This document shows, one piece after another, positions 15,128 through 22,723 of a stretch of DNA of 25,240 nucleotides (position 1 is its first letter; the number at the start of each line of letters is the position of its first letter). The notes below the pieces were generated by a model. It saw only the letters and a list, made by a program, of their open reading frames with translations, searched no databases and was not told where the DNA came from. The translations under genes were made by a program, and so were the position numbers. Origin of the DNA: Deltaproteobacteria bacterium. GTDB lineage: Bacteria > Desulfobacterota > Desulfobaccia > Desulfobaccales > Desulfobaccaceae. The stretch lies in NCBI GenBank assembly GCA_016874895.1, contig VGSX01000014.1:1-25240 (forward strand), read 5' to 3'.

Positions 15128-16450
15128 TCAATTTTTGGTAATTCGTCGTACCACTACTTGCAGATTTTTCACCTTAACCACTTCCACCTGTTCGCCCTGG
15201 GGGATAAATTCCTCGGCCACGGCGTCCCAGTATTCGCCGTGTACCAAGACCCTGCCATCAGGATTGAGGTCGGCTAAGGTCACCCCGCGCTCGCCTACCA
15301 GGCCCGCAGTCCCGGTGATGGGTTTGCGGAGTTGGGCCCGCACCGCCAGAGAGGATATGGCCACGAAAAAAGCCGAGACAGCTGCGACCGTCGTCACCAG
15401 CACGGTTAGAGAGACCCTTACTCCCGTTCCCTCAGTCTGATAGAGCATTAGGACGCCCAGTGTCAGGGAGACGATCCCGGCAATGGACAGCATACCATAA
15501 CTGGTAACATAAATTTCCAAAAGAAAAAAGATAAAAGCCAAGGCGATCAGCATGATGCCGATAAAATTCACCGGCAGCGTCTGAAAGGCGTAAAATGCCA
15601 GCAATAAACAGATGCCCCCGAGAACACCCGGCAGGATGGCGCCGGGATGGGACAGCTCAAAATACAGGCCTGCCAGGCCGATCATCATCAGGATCATGGC
15701 GATGTTGGGGTCGGCCAGGTGTCGGAGCACCCGGTGGCGGAGTCCCTCCTCCACCGGAATAACAATGGCCTGGGCAGTTTTGAGGATATGGCTGGTCTGA
15801 TTCAGGCGCACCGTCCGGCCATCTATTTTTTTCAACAAATCGGGGATGTCGTCGGCCAGAACATCCACGACCTTTAACTTTTGCGCCTCGTTGGCCGATA
15901 TGGAGACGCTCTCGCGTACCGCTTTTTCGGCCCAGTCGGCGTTGCGGCCCCGTTCCGTGGCCAGGGAGCGGACATAAGCCACCATGTCGTTAACCACCTT
16001 GGCGGCCATCTCCTTATCCATCTTTTGGGCCCCGAGGGCCACCGGGTGCGCCGCGCCGATGTTGGTACCCGGCGTCATGGCGGCCACATGCCCGGCCAGA
16101 GTGATCATCAATCCGGCGGAGGCGGCCCGCCCCCCCCGGGGGTGGACATATACCACCACCGGGACCTTGGCGTTGAGGATTCCCTGGACGATCTGACGCA
16201 TGGACGTGTCCAGGCCCCCCGGCGTATCCAGGGCTATGACCAGGGCCTCGGCCTGGACTTTTTCGGCGTTTTTGATGCCTTCCAGGATAAATTCAGCCAG
16301 TCCCGGGTTGATGGACCCCGTGGCGGTGAGGACAAACACCTCCCGGGGCTTCTCTGTGGCCCAGGCCGCGGTCAGAATCCCGAAGCTGAGAATCACTAAC
16401 AGCGCCACCCCCAACGGATGCCGGAGAAGCGGCGAAGAAATTTTTAGCAT
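15128..16450 (-). CDS. nfeD: Long-form NfeD: ClpP-like membrane serine protease with NfeD OB domain
   Basis: 440 residues from ATG 16450. Signal peptide about 1-31 (LLVILSFGILTAAWA). The ClpP/S49-like protease domain follows, with ALDTPGGLDTSMRQIV and AASAGLMI; Ser111 is the probable nucleophile, and a Lys about 40 residues later (Lys151) fits the Ser97-Lys138 dyad of Pyrococcus PH1510. Then about four membrane spans and a C-terminal OB-type NfeD domain (GLVGERGVTLADLNPDGRV..GEYWDAV). Known NfeD proteases cleave their stomatin partner, encoded just downstream here. Start choice: ATG 16456 and TTG 16480 are also in frame; 16450 gives the cleanest signal peptide, with GGG 6 nt upstream, but the support is modest. 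Confidence 0.92.
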   Translation of the reverse strand: MLKISSPLLRHPLGVALLVILSFGILTAAWATEKPREVFVLTATGSINPGLAEFILEGIKNAEKVQAEALVIALDTPGGLDTSMRQIVQGILNAKVPVVVYVHPRGGRAASAGLMITLAGHVAAMTPGTNIGAAHPVALGAQKMDKEMAAKVVNDMVAYVRSLATERGRNADWAEKAVRESVSISANEAQKLKVVDVLADDIPDLLKKIDGRTVRLNQTSHILKTAQAIVIPVEEGLRHRVLRHLADPNIAMILMMIGLAGLYFELSHPGAILPGVLGGICLLLAFYAFQTLPVNFIGIMLIALAFIFFLLEIYVTSYGMLSIAGIVSLTLGVLMLYQTEGTGVRVSLTVLVTTVAAVSAFFVAISSLAVRAQLRKPITGTAGLVGERGVTLADLNPDGRVLVHGEYWDAVAEEFIPQGEQVEVVKVKNLQVVVRRITKN

Positions 16451-16591
16451 AATCATCCCGTGATAATCTTTGGCAGACAATCGTCTATTATTTATTACAT
16501 TTCAGGGCAGTTACCGGTGGAGCGGGCCTTTCTGCCCGACCTCTGCTGAAGCCCACGCCGCTTTATGTCCGATGGGGCCCCCCCGATGATT

Positions 16592-16682
16592 AAAATCCCC
16601 CCTGACGCCCTTTAGAAAAGGGGGGAAATAAAAAGGACTCCTTTCAGTCCCCCTTTTGTAAATGGGGATTGAGGGAGATTTT
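16592..16682. repeat. Imperfect inverted repeat with 34-bp arms, MITE-like
   Basis: Left arm 16592-16625 (AAAATCCCCCCTGACGCCCT...) and right arm 16649-16682 are imperfect complements with one indel; the arm ends AAAATC/GATTTT and the inner AAAAGGGGG/CCCCCTTTT match best. The centre is 23 bp. I recognise the AAATCCCCC...GGGGGATTT style as a common dispersed element in deltaproteobacteria. It lies between nfeD and the glycosylase gene; no transposase is present. Confidence 0.7.
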
Positions 16683-16704
16683 CACAGTAAAATCGAAAAC
16701 CGTT

Positions 16705-17427
16705 TTAATCAGGCTGCCCCCGATATCGCGCCATGACCTGCTGCATATCCTCCCAGGTTTTGATCCGCTCCTGGGGCACCCGCAACAAATAGGAGGGGTG
16801 GTAAGTCGGCATGACGGGGATGCCCTGCCACTGCTGCCAGTTGCCGCGCAACCGATGGAGCGGCGCCTTGGTATCCAGGAGCGCGTGAGTGGCCACCGCC
16901 CCTAAAGTTACGATTATGTGAGGCCGGATCGCCTGAATCTGTTTGAGCAGAAAGGGTCGGCAGGCCGCGATTTCTTCGGCATCCGGGTTCCGGTTGCCGG
17001 GAGGCCGCGACTTGATAACATTGGTAATGTATATCTCCTCCCGGGTAAGGGTAAGCTTTCCCAGCATCCGGTTGAGTAGTTGCCCCGCGGCACCCACGAA
17101 AGGCTCTCCCTGATGGTCCTCTTCTTCCCCCGGGGCTTCCCCGATGAACATGAGGCGGGCCTGGGGGGAACCGACTCCAAAAACCAGGTTTTTGCGGGTC
17201 CGCCAGAGTTTGCACCGCCGGCAATCGCCCATCTCCTGGCGGATCTCCTCCAGACTTAATACTGCCGGCGTTTCCCTGGTCTGCTCCGGCGCCGGTTTTG
17301 ATTGGGGTCTGGCCCCTGGCAAGGCGCCTTCCACCTGCTGCAACCCCAGCCGTCGCTGGTACTGCACGAATTCTTTCAGTCCCCGGGTTAAACTGGCCAG
17401 CTCGGTTTTTAAAAGTTCAAAGTTCAA
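16705..17427 (-). CDS. Family-4 (UdgA-type) uracil-DNA glycosylase
   Basis: Removes uracil from DNA to start base-excision repair. 240 residues: a Pro-rich N-terminal extension (about 1-60), then the domain with motif A GEAPGEEEDHQGEPFVGAAGQLL (from residue 97) and motif B YHPSYLLR (His210). Family-4 enzymes carry a [4Fe-4S] cluster on four Cys. Here Cys69, Cys72 and Cys156 are in place, but the usual Cys of KCRPP is Ser140 (KSRPPGNR, codon TCG). Start: only TTG 17427 opens this frame after a stop, and it lies inside a heptamer repeat with no ribosome binding site, so GTG at codon 21 is a possible alternative. It follows coaBC by 24 bp. Confidence 0.88.
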   Translation of the reverse strand: MNFELLKTELASLTRGLKEFVQYQRRLGLQQVEGALPGARPQSKPAPEQTRETPAVLSLEEIRQEMGDCRRCKLWRTRKNLVFGVGSPQARLMFIGEAPGEEEDHQGEPFVGAAGQLLNRMLGKLTLTREEIYITNVIKSRPPGNRNPDAEEIAACRPFLLKQIQAIRPHIIVTLGAVATHALLDTKAPLHRLRGNWQQWQGIPVMPTYHPSYLLRVPQERIKTWEDMQQVMARYRGQPD

Positions 17428-17439
17428 GGTTCAAGGTTG
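17412..17439. repeat. Heptamer tandem repeat over the glycosylase start
   Basis: Four adjacent 7-mers on the plus strand: AAAGTTC, AAAGTTC, AAGGTTC, AAGGTTG (the last degenerate). It spans the TTG start of the uracil-DNA glycosylase and the gap after coaBC. Because 7 is not a multiple of 3, any copy-number change shifts frame. Confidence 0.8.
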
Positions 17440-17451
17440 CCATCATAGGGT

Positions 17452-18660
17452 TTATTTGGGGACATCCGCCAGGAGGGTGGCCACCCGGTCCAGGACGGCG
17501 TCGGCGACCTCGTCCTTGCTGAGCAGCGGCAGGGCTTCCACCACCCCGGAGCGGTGCAGCAAGGTCACCTGATTGGTGTCCACCGCAAAGCCGGAGTCCG
17601 GGGCCGAGACATCGTTGGCCACTATCATATCCAGCTTTTTGCGTTCCAACTTCTGCTGGGCGTGGGCTTGTATGTCGTCAGTTTCGGCCGCGAAACCCAC
17701 CATCACCTGCCGGGTCCGGAGAGCCCCGAGGCTTTCCAGAATATCGGGGTTGTGGGTGAGGTTGACCATCATCTCGGCGCTGCCCCGTTTGATCTTGCCG
17801 GCGGCAAAGCTGGCCGGCCGGTAGTCGCTCACCGCCGCGGCCATCAACAGGGCGTCTGTCCGGGGAAAACGCTCCAGCAGCACCTGCTGCATTTCCAGGG
17901 CAGTGCGGACCATAAGACGTTCCACGCCCAGGGGGGCGGCCAGGGATGAAGGGCCGCTCACCAGGCAGACTTTCGCGCCCCGCCGCCGGGCCATCCGGGC
18001 CAGGGCATAGCCCATTTTGCCGGTGGAGCGGTTGGTAATAAATCTCACCGGGTCCAGGTCCTCATGAGTAGGACCGGCGCTCACCAGGAGATGATACCCC
18101 TGGAAATCTTTGGGGGAAAGAAGCCCCGCCAAAGTCTCCACGATGGCGGCCGGCTCCGGCAAACGCCCGGAACCGTAGGCGCCACAGGCCATCTCCCCCA
18201 TATCCGGGGGCATAACCGCCAGGCCCCGCTGACGCAGACGTTCCAGGTTCTCCTGCACCACGGGATTTTCATACATCCTGACATTCATGGCCGGGCAGAT
18301 CAGAATGGGCCGGGTGGCGGCCAGAATGAGGGTGGTGAGCAGGTCATCGCCGATACCGGCGGCCAGCTTGCCGATACAGTTGGCCGTGGCCGGGGCCACC
18401 ACCAGGGCGTCCACCTCCTGGGCCAGGGAGATATGCTCCAGGGGGTCGGCGTCAGGACCGAACAGCCCCAGGTGCACCGGATTACCGGACAGGGCCTGAA
18501 AAGTCAGGGGTGTGACAAACTCCTGGGCACTTCGGGTCATCACCACCTGGACCTGGGCTCCCCCGGTCACCAGGAGACGGAGCAGCTCCACGGCCTTATA
18601 GGCGGCTATGCCCCCGGTGACGCCGAGGACGATTTTTTTCCCCTGCAGGATGGAAATCAT
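17452..18660 (-). CDS. coaBC: Bifunctional phosphopantothenoylcysteine synthetase/decarboxylase
   Basis: Two steps of coenzyme A synthesis: CoaB joins phosphopantothenate and cysteine using CTP, and CoaC decarboxylates the product with FMN. 402 residues, normal for the fusion. CoaC part (about 1-180): GVTGGIAAYKAVEL; active-site His76 in LEHISLA; PAMNVRMYEN (Asn126); and Cys159 in ACGAYGSGRLPEP, the flap cysteine. CoaB part (from about 189): SAGPTHEDLDPVRFITNRSTGKMG, AAAVSDYRP, GFAAETDD and ANDVS. ATG 18660. It lies downstream of the metallo-hydrolase gene by 46 bp, so they may share a transcript. Nothing unusual in the sequence. Confidence 0.97.
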   Translation of the reverse strand: MISILQGKKIVLGVTGGIAAYKAVELLRLLVTGGAQVQVVMTRSAQEFVTPLTFQALSGNPVHLGLFGPDADPLEHISLAQEVDALVVAPATANCIGKLAAGIGDDLLTTLILAATRPILICPAMNVRMYENPVVQENLERLRQRGLAVMPPDMGEMACGAYGSGRLPEPAAIVETLAGLLSPKDFQGYHLLVSAGPTHEDLDPVRFITNRSTGKMGYALARMARRRGAKVCLVSGPSSLAAPLGVERLMVRTALEMQQVLLERFPRTDALLMAAAVSDYRPASFAAGKIKRGSAEMMVNLTHNPDILESLGALRTRQVMVGFAAETDDIQAHAQQKLERKKLDMIVANDVSAPDSGFAVDTNQVTLLHRSGVVEALPLLSKDEVADAVLDRVATLLADVPK

Positions 18661-18706
18661 ATCATCTCAGACTTTCGCCGGTCCCCGAAAACCACTCTGC
18701 AGCTCC

Positions 18707-19330
18707 CTAAAAAAAAGGGTTATACTGCCGTTCCTGCCCCACGGTGGTGGCCGGTCCGTGCCCCGGCAGCACCAGATAATGGTCCCCCAGGGTAAATATC
18801 TTGGTGCGTACCGAAGCGATGAGATCTTCAAAGGACCCCCCCGGAAAATCGGTCCGGCCGATGGAGCCGGCAAAGAGGGTATCTCCCACGTAAACCAGGG
18901 GTTCATTCTGGAGGACCAGGCAAATGCCCCCCACCGTGTGACCCGGGGTGTGCAGCACTTTTAATTTATAATTCCCGAAGCTTAATATGTCATCTTCCCC
19001 CAGAAGAATTTCCGCTCTGGAGGGCTGCAGCCGCCCCCCGGTGAAAAAAAGCGCCTCGGCCGAGGGTTGGCTCAGCATGTCGGCGTCGGCCGCATGAATG
19101 GCGATGGGCGCGCCGGTGGCCTCCTTGAGAGCCTGGTTGGCCCCCACGTGGTCGAAGTGACCGTGGGTGTTGATAATGGTTTTGAGTTTAAGTTTTTCTT
19201 TCTGGATGACCTCCAGGATATACGGACCGTCCCCGCCCGGATCAATGACCACGGCCTCCCGGCTGATTTCATCACCCAGAACATAGCAGTTCGATTCCAG
19301 CATGCCTACACTCATTACTTTTTGTATCAT
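18707..19330 (-). CDS. Metallo-beta-lactamase-fold hydrolase (glyoxalase II-like)
   Basis: 207 residues with the full metal-ligand set: THGHFDH (His56, His58, Asp60, His61), His131 in TPGHTVGG, Asp150 in YVGDTLF and His191 in PGHGPATT. The short, single-domain layout and the motif GSIGRTDFPGG fit the YcbL/GloB-like bacterial group that hydrolyses thioesters such as S-lactoylglutathione or relatives, but it lacks the C-terminal substrate domain of full glyoxalase II, so the substrate is open. Cytoplasmic; no signal peptide. It starts at ATG 19330. Upstream lie short CTGTCAG-like heptamers. Confidence 0.88.
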   Translation of the reverse strand: MIQKVMSVGMLESNCYVLGDEISREAVVIDPGGDGPYILEVIQKEKLKLKTIINTHGHFDHVGANQALKEATGAPIAIHAADADMLSQPSAEALFFTGGRLQPSRAEILLGEDDILSFGNYKLKVLHTPGHTVGGICLVLQNEPLVYVGDTLFAGSIGRTDFPGGSFEDLIASVRTKIFTLGDHYLVLPGHGPATTVGQERQYNPFF

Positions 19331-19355
19331 AGAATTTCCCGTTGCATGTTATTGG

Positions 19356-19383
19356 CTGTCAGCCATCAGCAGTCAGCTGTCAG
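19356..19383. repeat. Degenerate heptamer tandem repeat upstream of the metallo-hydrolase gene
   Basis: Four adjacent 7-mers ending in TCAG: CTGTCAG, CCATCAG, CAGTCAG, CTGTCAG. More TCAGCCATCAG sequence recurs about 40 bp further on. The period is the same as at 17412-17439 but the unit differs. Confidence 0.65.
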
Positions 19384-19555
19384 CAGAAACAAAGAGTCAA
19401 GCCGTTTATGGCCAAGCTTCAGCCATCAGCCAGCATCTGTTACGATGGTATGAAATCCGTAGCTGAATACTTACACGTAAAAATGACAGGCGGCCCCAAG
19501 CCGCCCAGTCCGGTTGCTGCTTACTGCCCAGAGGTGGTCAGCCATCCCCGGCCGG

Positions 19556-20203
19556 TCAGGTCGTCAGCAGTGTTTTTACACCCTGATAGCCGAAATAACA
19601 GCCGAAAACCATGAGGAAGAGACCGCAAACGATTATAAAGCCATGATAGGTCCGATCAGAGATAAATCTCTTCCCCTGGGCCACGGCCAGGGCCACCAGG
19701 CTATACCAGCCCAGATCGGCCAGAAAATGTCCGATAAAAAAAAATATTACCCCCCAGAGGCCATAGTTATAGGCCAAAAGGACGTAGCCCAGGCCCAGGG
19801 TAACCCACCAGATGAGCCAATAGGGATTGGCCAGGCTCATGACAATCCCCGCCCAGAACGGGTGGAGGGATCGGGCCTCGCCGCCGGTGAGCTCCAGCCG
19901 TTGGGTCCGGGCCGAAGTGAGCAGACCGTAGCCCAGCCACCAGAGAATGACGGCCCCGGTCAGGGCAATGACCCCCATTATCACGGGTTGATTGATAATG
20001 GCGCCGATGCCCAGCAAAAGCAGGATGAGCAGGCCCAACTCCAGAAAACCGTGCCCCAGAATAATGATGGGCCCGGCCCAAAAACCCCGCCGGGCCGCCT
20101 CGGCCACGGTATAGGTTAACAGCGGCCCCGGCATCAAGGCACCGGAGAGGGCGATGATAAATGAGGAGCTGAAAATGCCCGCTAAAATCAGGGCCAGTTC
20201 CAT
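19556..20203 (-). CDS. LysE/RhtB-family amino-acid exporter
   Basis: 215 residues, about six hydrophobic spans, the usual LysE-family size. The family N-terminal signature is present: SGALMPGPLLTYTVAEAARRGFWAG, with the PGP turn in the first span. Typical substrates are amino acids or related small metabolites; the specific one cannot be read. The open frame extends to ATG 20251, but AAGGA (20216-20212) lies 8 nt before ATG 20203, and residues before it are basic and unlike the family, so I use 20203. It stands alone, 225 bp upstream of the metallo-hydrolase gene on the same strand. Confidence 0.88.
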   Translation of the reverse strand: MELALILAGIFSSSFIIALSGALMPGPLLTYTVAEAARRGFWAGPIIILGHGFLELGLLILLLLGIGAIINQPVIMGVIALTGAVILWWLGYGLLTSARTQRLELTGGEARSLHPFWAGIVMSLANPYWLIWWVTLGLGYVLLAYNYGLWGVIFFFIGHFLADLGWYSLVALAVAQGKRFISDRTYHGFIIVCGLFLMVFGCYFGYQGVKTLLTT

Positions 20204-20211
20204 GCCGCGGG

Positions 20212-20216
20212 TCCTT
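20212..20216 (-). promoter_or_regulatory. Ribosome binding site that decides the LysE-family start
   Basis: AAGGA on the minus strand with an 8-nt spacer to ATG 20203. The upstream in-frame ATG at 20251 has only AT-rich sequence before it. Confidence 0.6.
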
Positions 20217-20305
20217 GGGCGATTTTTTCCAACGGAAAATAATTTAATCATTTAATATTAACAAAACAACGTGAAAAAACAAAGGAAAAATCCGGGTCCT
20301 ATACC

Positions 20306-20338
20306 GTAGGCCGGGAAAGCGGAGCGCATCCCGCCTTT
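20306..20338. repeat. Dispersed palindrome, copy 3 of 3
   Basis: GTAGGCCGGGAAAGCGGAGC and onward: same orientation as 5187-5221, differing at two positions over 32 bp. One difference falls in the stem (G to C), so this copy pairs less well. Confidence 0.8.
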
Positions 20339-20574
20339 AGCCGCTGTCTGCATCGGCACCCTGAGAGAGGACAGTATGACCAGAGCGGTGGCCCCGGGGC
20401 CAAGAGGCCAAAAAACGCCCTGACCCGAATCCTCCAGAACATGAGGAGGGATACGGTATTATTGGTTTGTTCGGCCCGAAGAAATTTATTTTCCCAGTGA
20501 GATTTTTGTGCCAATTATATCTAATATTTTGTACATACACTCTGTTGGGGGAGGACTCTCAGGTCAAGGGAATC

Positions 20575-20617
20575 CCTCTGTGTCTCGGCTTTTTTAGTTA
20601 CCACAGAGTCACAGAGG
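20575..20617. repeat. Imperfect inverted repeat, ACAGAG type
   Basis: CCTCTGTGTCTC (20575-20586) and GAGTCACAGAGG (20606-20617) pair at 11 of 12 positions around a 19-nt centre. It resembles the ACCGCAGAG-type palindrome at 2563-2657. Confidence 0.5.
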
Positions 20618-20703
20618 ACACCTCTAACAACTCATTGCCATCGTGGCCCAGGGCAGGCTGCCAGACTTGATGGCTCCGTATTTTCATTGTATCTTTAATA
20701 ACT

Positions 20704-20724
20704 AAGCTGGAAGCTGAAAGCTAA
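20704..20724. repeat. Three tandem heptamers
   Basis: AAGCTGG, AAGCTGA, AAGCTAA in direct succession. This is the third heptamer array in 3.3 kb. Confidence 0.6.
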
Positions 20725-20986
20725 CGTTTTATTAATCGACCCACCGCAGTAATTATTTAGCCTGAATATGCCGAAAACAACCATAGCCGCAATCCCAGGA
20801 GCCGGCCGCTCGGCACTGCCCCTGAGGGCAGGAGTTTGTCATAGTTTCTGCCGGTAGTTCGGTCCGGCGGCGGGGAAATTAAAGTTAATACCAATTTCTG
20901 GTGCAATCCACTTAACCGATGTGGAACCTATCTAAATTATTACCACAATATTTAGCCGAAAACCGAAAACTATCTAAGGCGGGTAC

Positions 20987-22180
20987 ATGACTGTGCGATT
21001 TATCCGACTGGAACTTCGAGAAGTTAAAATTCCCTTCCGTTTCTCTTTCAAACACGCTCTGGCCACCCGTCGGGAAGCTGATAATCTCATCCTGGCGCTG
21101 CACACCGATACCGGCCATGTGGGGTATGGCGAGGTGATCCCCCGGGAGTATCTCACCGGCGAAACCGTTGACAGCGCCTGGCAGGACCTCATGGCGCAGT
21201 ACTGGCCGGCCATCAAGGATCTGGACCTGACTCCCGAAAAACTCCCCTTGGAACAGTTGCAGCCGGTTTTCGCCTGGGCCACGGAGCACCGCAAAACTTC
21301 GGCCTATGCCGGAATCGACCTGGCCGTCTGGGATGCCTGGGCCAGGGTCTCCGGGCGGCCGGGGAAGTCCCTTTTCGGGCAGCCGCGCCCCCCCGGAGCG
21401 GTGGCCATCACCGGTCCCCTGGGGGCCGGGTCCTTACGCCAGATGTGGCGGACGGCCAGCCTTATGAAATGGGTAGGGTATGGCCAGTTCAAATTAAAGG
21501 TGGGCGGGGTGCAGGACCTGGCCGCGGTCAGGCTGCTGCGCCGGATTATCGGCTCCCGCCGGGATCTTAGGGTGGATGCCAACGGCGGTTGGGAGGAAAC
21601 TCAGGCCATCGCCATGGCCCAGGAACTGAGGCAATTCGAGGTAAGTTCGGTGGAGCAGCCCATTCCTGCGGGCGATGTGGCGGCCCTGGCCCGGGTGCAA
21701 CGGGAGGGAGGCTTGCCGGTGATGGCGGATGAATCCCTCTGCACCCTGGCCGATGCCCAGGATCTCCTGGCCGAGAAGGCCGCAGCCATCTGGAATCTGC
21801 GGCTGGCCAAAATCGGCGGTTTTACGGGATTTCTGGCCATGCTGCAGGTGGCCGGCTATCCCCTGCCTCCCACTCTGCACTTAGACATCCCCGGCCAGGA
21901 ACAACAGATATCTGACCATCGCCCCAAGATTCAATTGGGCGTGCTGGTGGGGGAAACATCCATTCTCACCGCCGCAGCCCGGGCCTGCTGGGGCCTGTGC
22001 CCCTATGTGCATGTGGAGTATGGTTTTCCCCGTATCCTTTTGAAAATTGATCCCTTTACGGGGGACCCCGGCGGCTACAGCGGGACCGGCCACCCCCTGG
22101 GCGAGGAATTCGGTCTGGGCGTCTCCCCCCGGCGCTATCACCTCCATAAAGTGACCGTCCGGCGGCAAGTGTTGGATTGA
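20987..22180 (+). CDS. Enolase-superfamily enzyme, muconate-lactonizing subgroup (possible dipeptide epimerase)
   Basis: 397 residues. Enzymes of this fold abstract an alpha-proton next to a carboxylate. Seen: the catalytic KxK (Lys169, Lys171 in KLKVGG), three metal ligands Asp197 (VDANGGW), Glu223 (SVEQPI) and Asp248 (MADES), and the opposite base Lys275 (LRLAKIGG). VGETS at about 321-325 is the usual eighth-strand turn. The N-terminal capping domain (about 1-130) has the family GYGEV. These place it with muconate cycloisomerases, o-succinylbenzoate synthases and Ala-Glu epimerases. No neighbouring muconate, menaquinone or peptidoglycan-recycling genes identify the substrate. AAGG lies about 8 nt before ATG 20987. 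Confidence 0.85.
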   Translation: MTVRFIRLELREVKIPFRFSFKHALATRREADNLILALHTDTGHVGYGEVIPREYLTGETVDSAWQDLMAQYWPAIKDLDLTPEKLPLEQLQPVFAWATEHRKTSAYAGIDLAVWDAWARVSGRPGKSLFGQPRPPGAVAITGPLGAGSLRQMWRTASLMKWVGYGQFKLKVGGVQDLAAVRLLRRIIGSRRDLRVDANGGWEETQAIAMAQELRQFEVSSVEQPIPAGDVAALARVQREGGLPVMADESLCTLADAQDLLAEKAAAIWNLRLAKIGGFTGFLAMLQVAGYPLPPTLHLDIPGQEQQISDHRPKIQLGVLVGETSILTAAARACWGLCPYVHVEYGFPRILLKIDPFTGDPGGYSGTGHPLGEEFGLGVSPRRYHLHKVTVRRQVLD

Positions 22181-22209
22181 AAGCAGTCAAGATGAATCCC
22201 CGGGTTTCT

Positions 22210-22238
22210 TTGCCGCCCGGCATCTGATATATTAATAT
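22210..22238 (+). promoter_or_regulatory. Possible promoter of gatCA
   Basis: TTGCCG (22210-22215) and TAATAT (22233-22238) with a 17-nt spacer, each 4/6 to consensus, in an otherwise AT-rich patch about 120 bp before gatC. Confidence 0.3.
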
Positions 22239-22356
22239 AGATATGCCTTCAAAACTCTCGCCCCCAGGCTCCAGCTTGGCTGTTTTTAGAGGCTTTTGCA
22301 TGAGTTATGGCTGGGCTCATGAAGAATCCATCTCAGGATGAACCAAGGATGATTAC

Positions 22357-22641
22357 ATGGCGTTAACCCCGGAAACAGTAAGGCAGGTGGCCCAATTAGC
22401 CCGTTTGCGGCTGCGGGAGGACGAGGTGGAGCTTTTCACCCGGCAATTAAATGATATCCTGGACTATGTCAAGAAACTCAACGAACTGGACACCTCCGGG
22501 GTGCCCCCCATGGCCCATGTCCTGGAGGTGCACAACGTCTTCCGGGAAGACCAGGTGCACGACAGCCTGCCGGTGGATGAGGCCCTGGCCAATGCCCCGG
22601 TGCAGCAACGCCAGGCTTTTGTGGTACCGAAAATTATCTAA
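22357..22641 (+). CDS. gatC: Aspartyl/glutamyl-tRNA amidotransferase subunit C
   Basis: 94 residues, standard size. GatC wraps around GatA and stabilises its assembly with GatB. Seen: the N-terminal helices VRQVAQLARLRLREDEVELFTRQL, the central ILDYVKKLNELDTSGVPPMAH (the family pattern LDT..V.P..H), and the C-terminal FREDQV..S.....A..NAP, which ends near FVVPKII. AAGGA lies 8 nt before the ATG. gatA follows after 82 bp on the same strand; the two are almost certainly one operon. gatB is elsewhere in this window. Confidence 0.96.
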   Translation: MALTPETVRQVAQLARLRLREDEVELFTRQLNDILDYVKKLNELDTSGVPPMAHVLEVHNVFREDQVHDSLPVDEALANAPVQQRQAFVVPKII

Positions 22642-22723
22642 TTCTTAACCCGACAGGTTATTTTTCGGTTTTCCGGGCCCGGCAAGGCTCGAAAAATAGG
22701 CATATATTTGGGAGTCTTAGGAA

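Larger units (their letters stand above)
20217..20986. other. Large divergent intergenic region with several repeats, no gene seen
   Basis: About 770 bp between the LysE-family gene (-) and the enolase-superfamily gene (+). It holds the third copy of the dispersed palindrome (20306-20338), a weaker palindrome (20575-20617), three heptamers (20704-20724) and a small hairpin, CTGCCC (20816-20821) with GGGCAG (20826-20831). Open frames here lack a ribosome binding site and have no protein-like composition. Confidence 0.55.

Noticed and set aside
19356..19440. CRISPR array
   Set aside because: Units are 7 bp in direct tandem with no spacers and no cas genes nearby.
20467..20670. Small plus-strand gene in the large intergenic region
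   Set aside because: No ribosome binding site, crosses a palindromic repeat and has non-protein-like composition.
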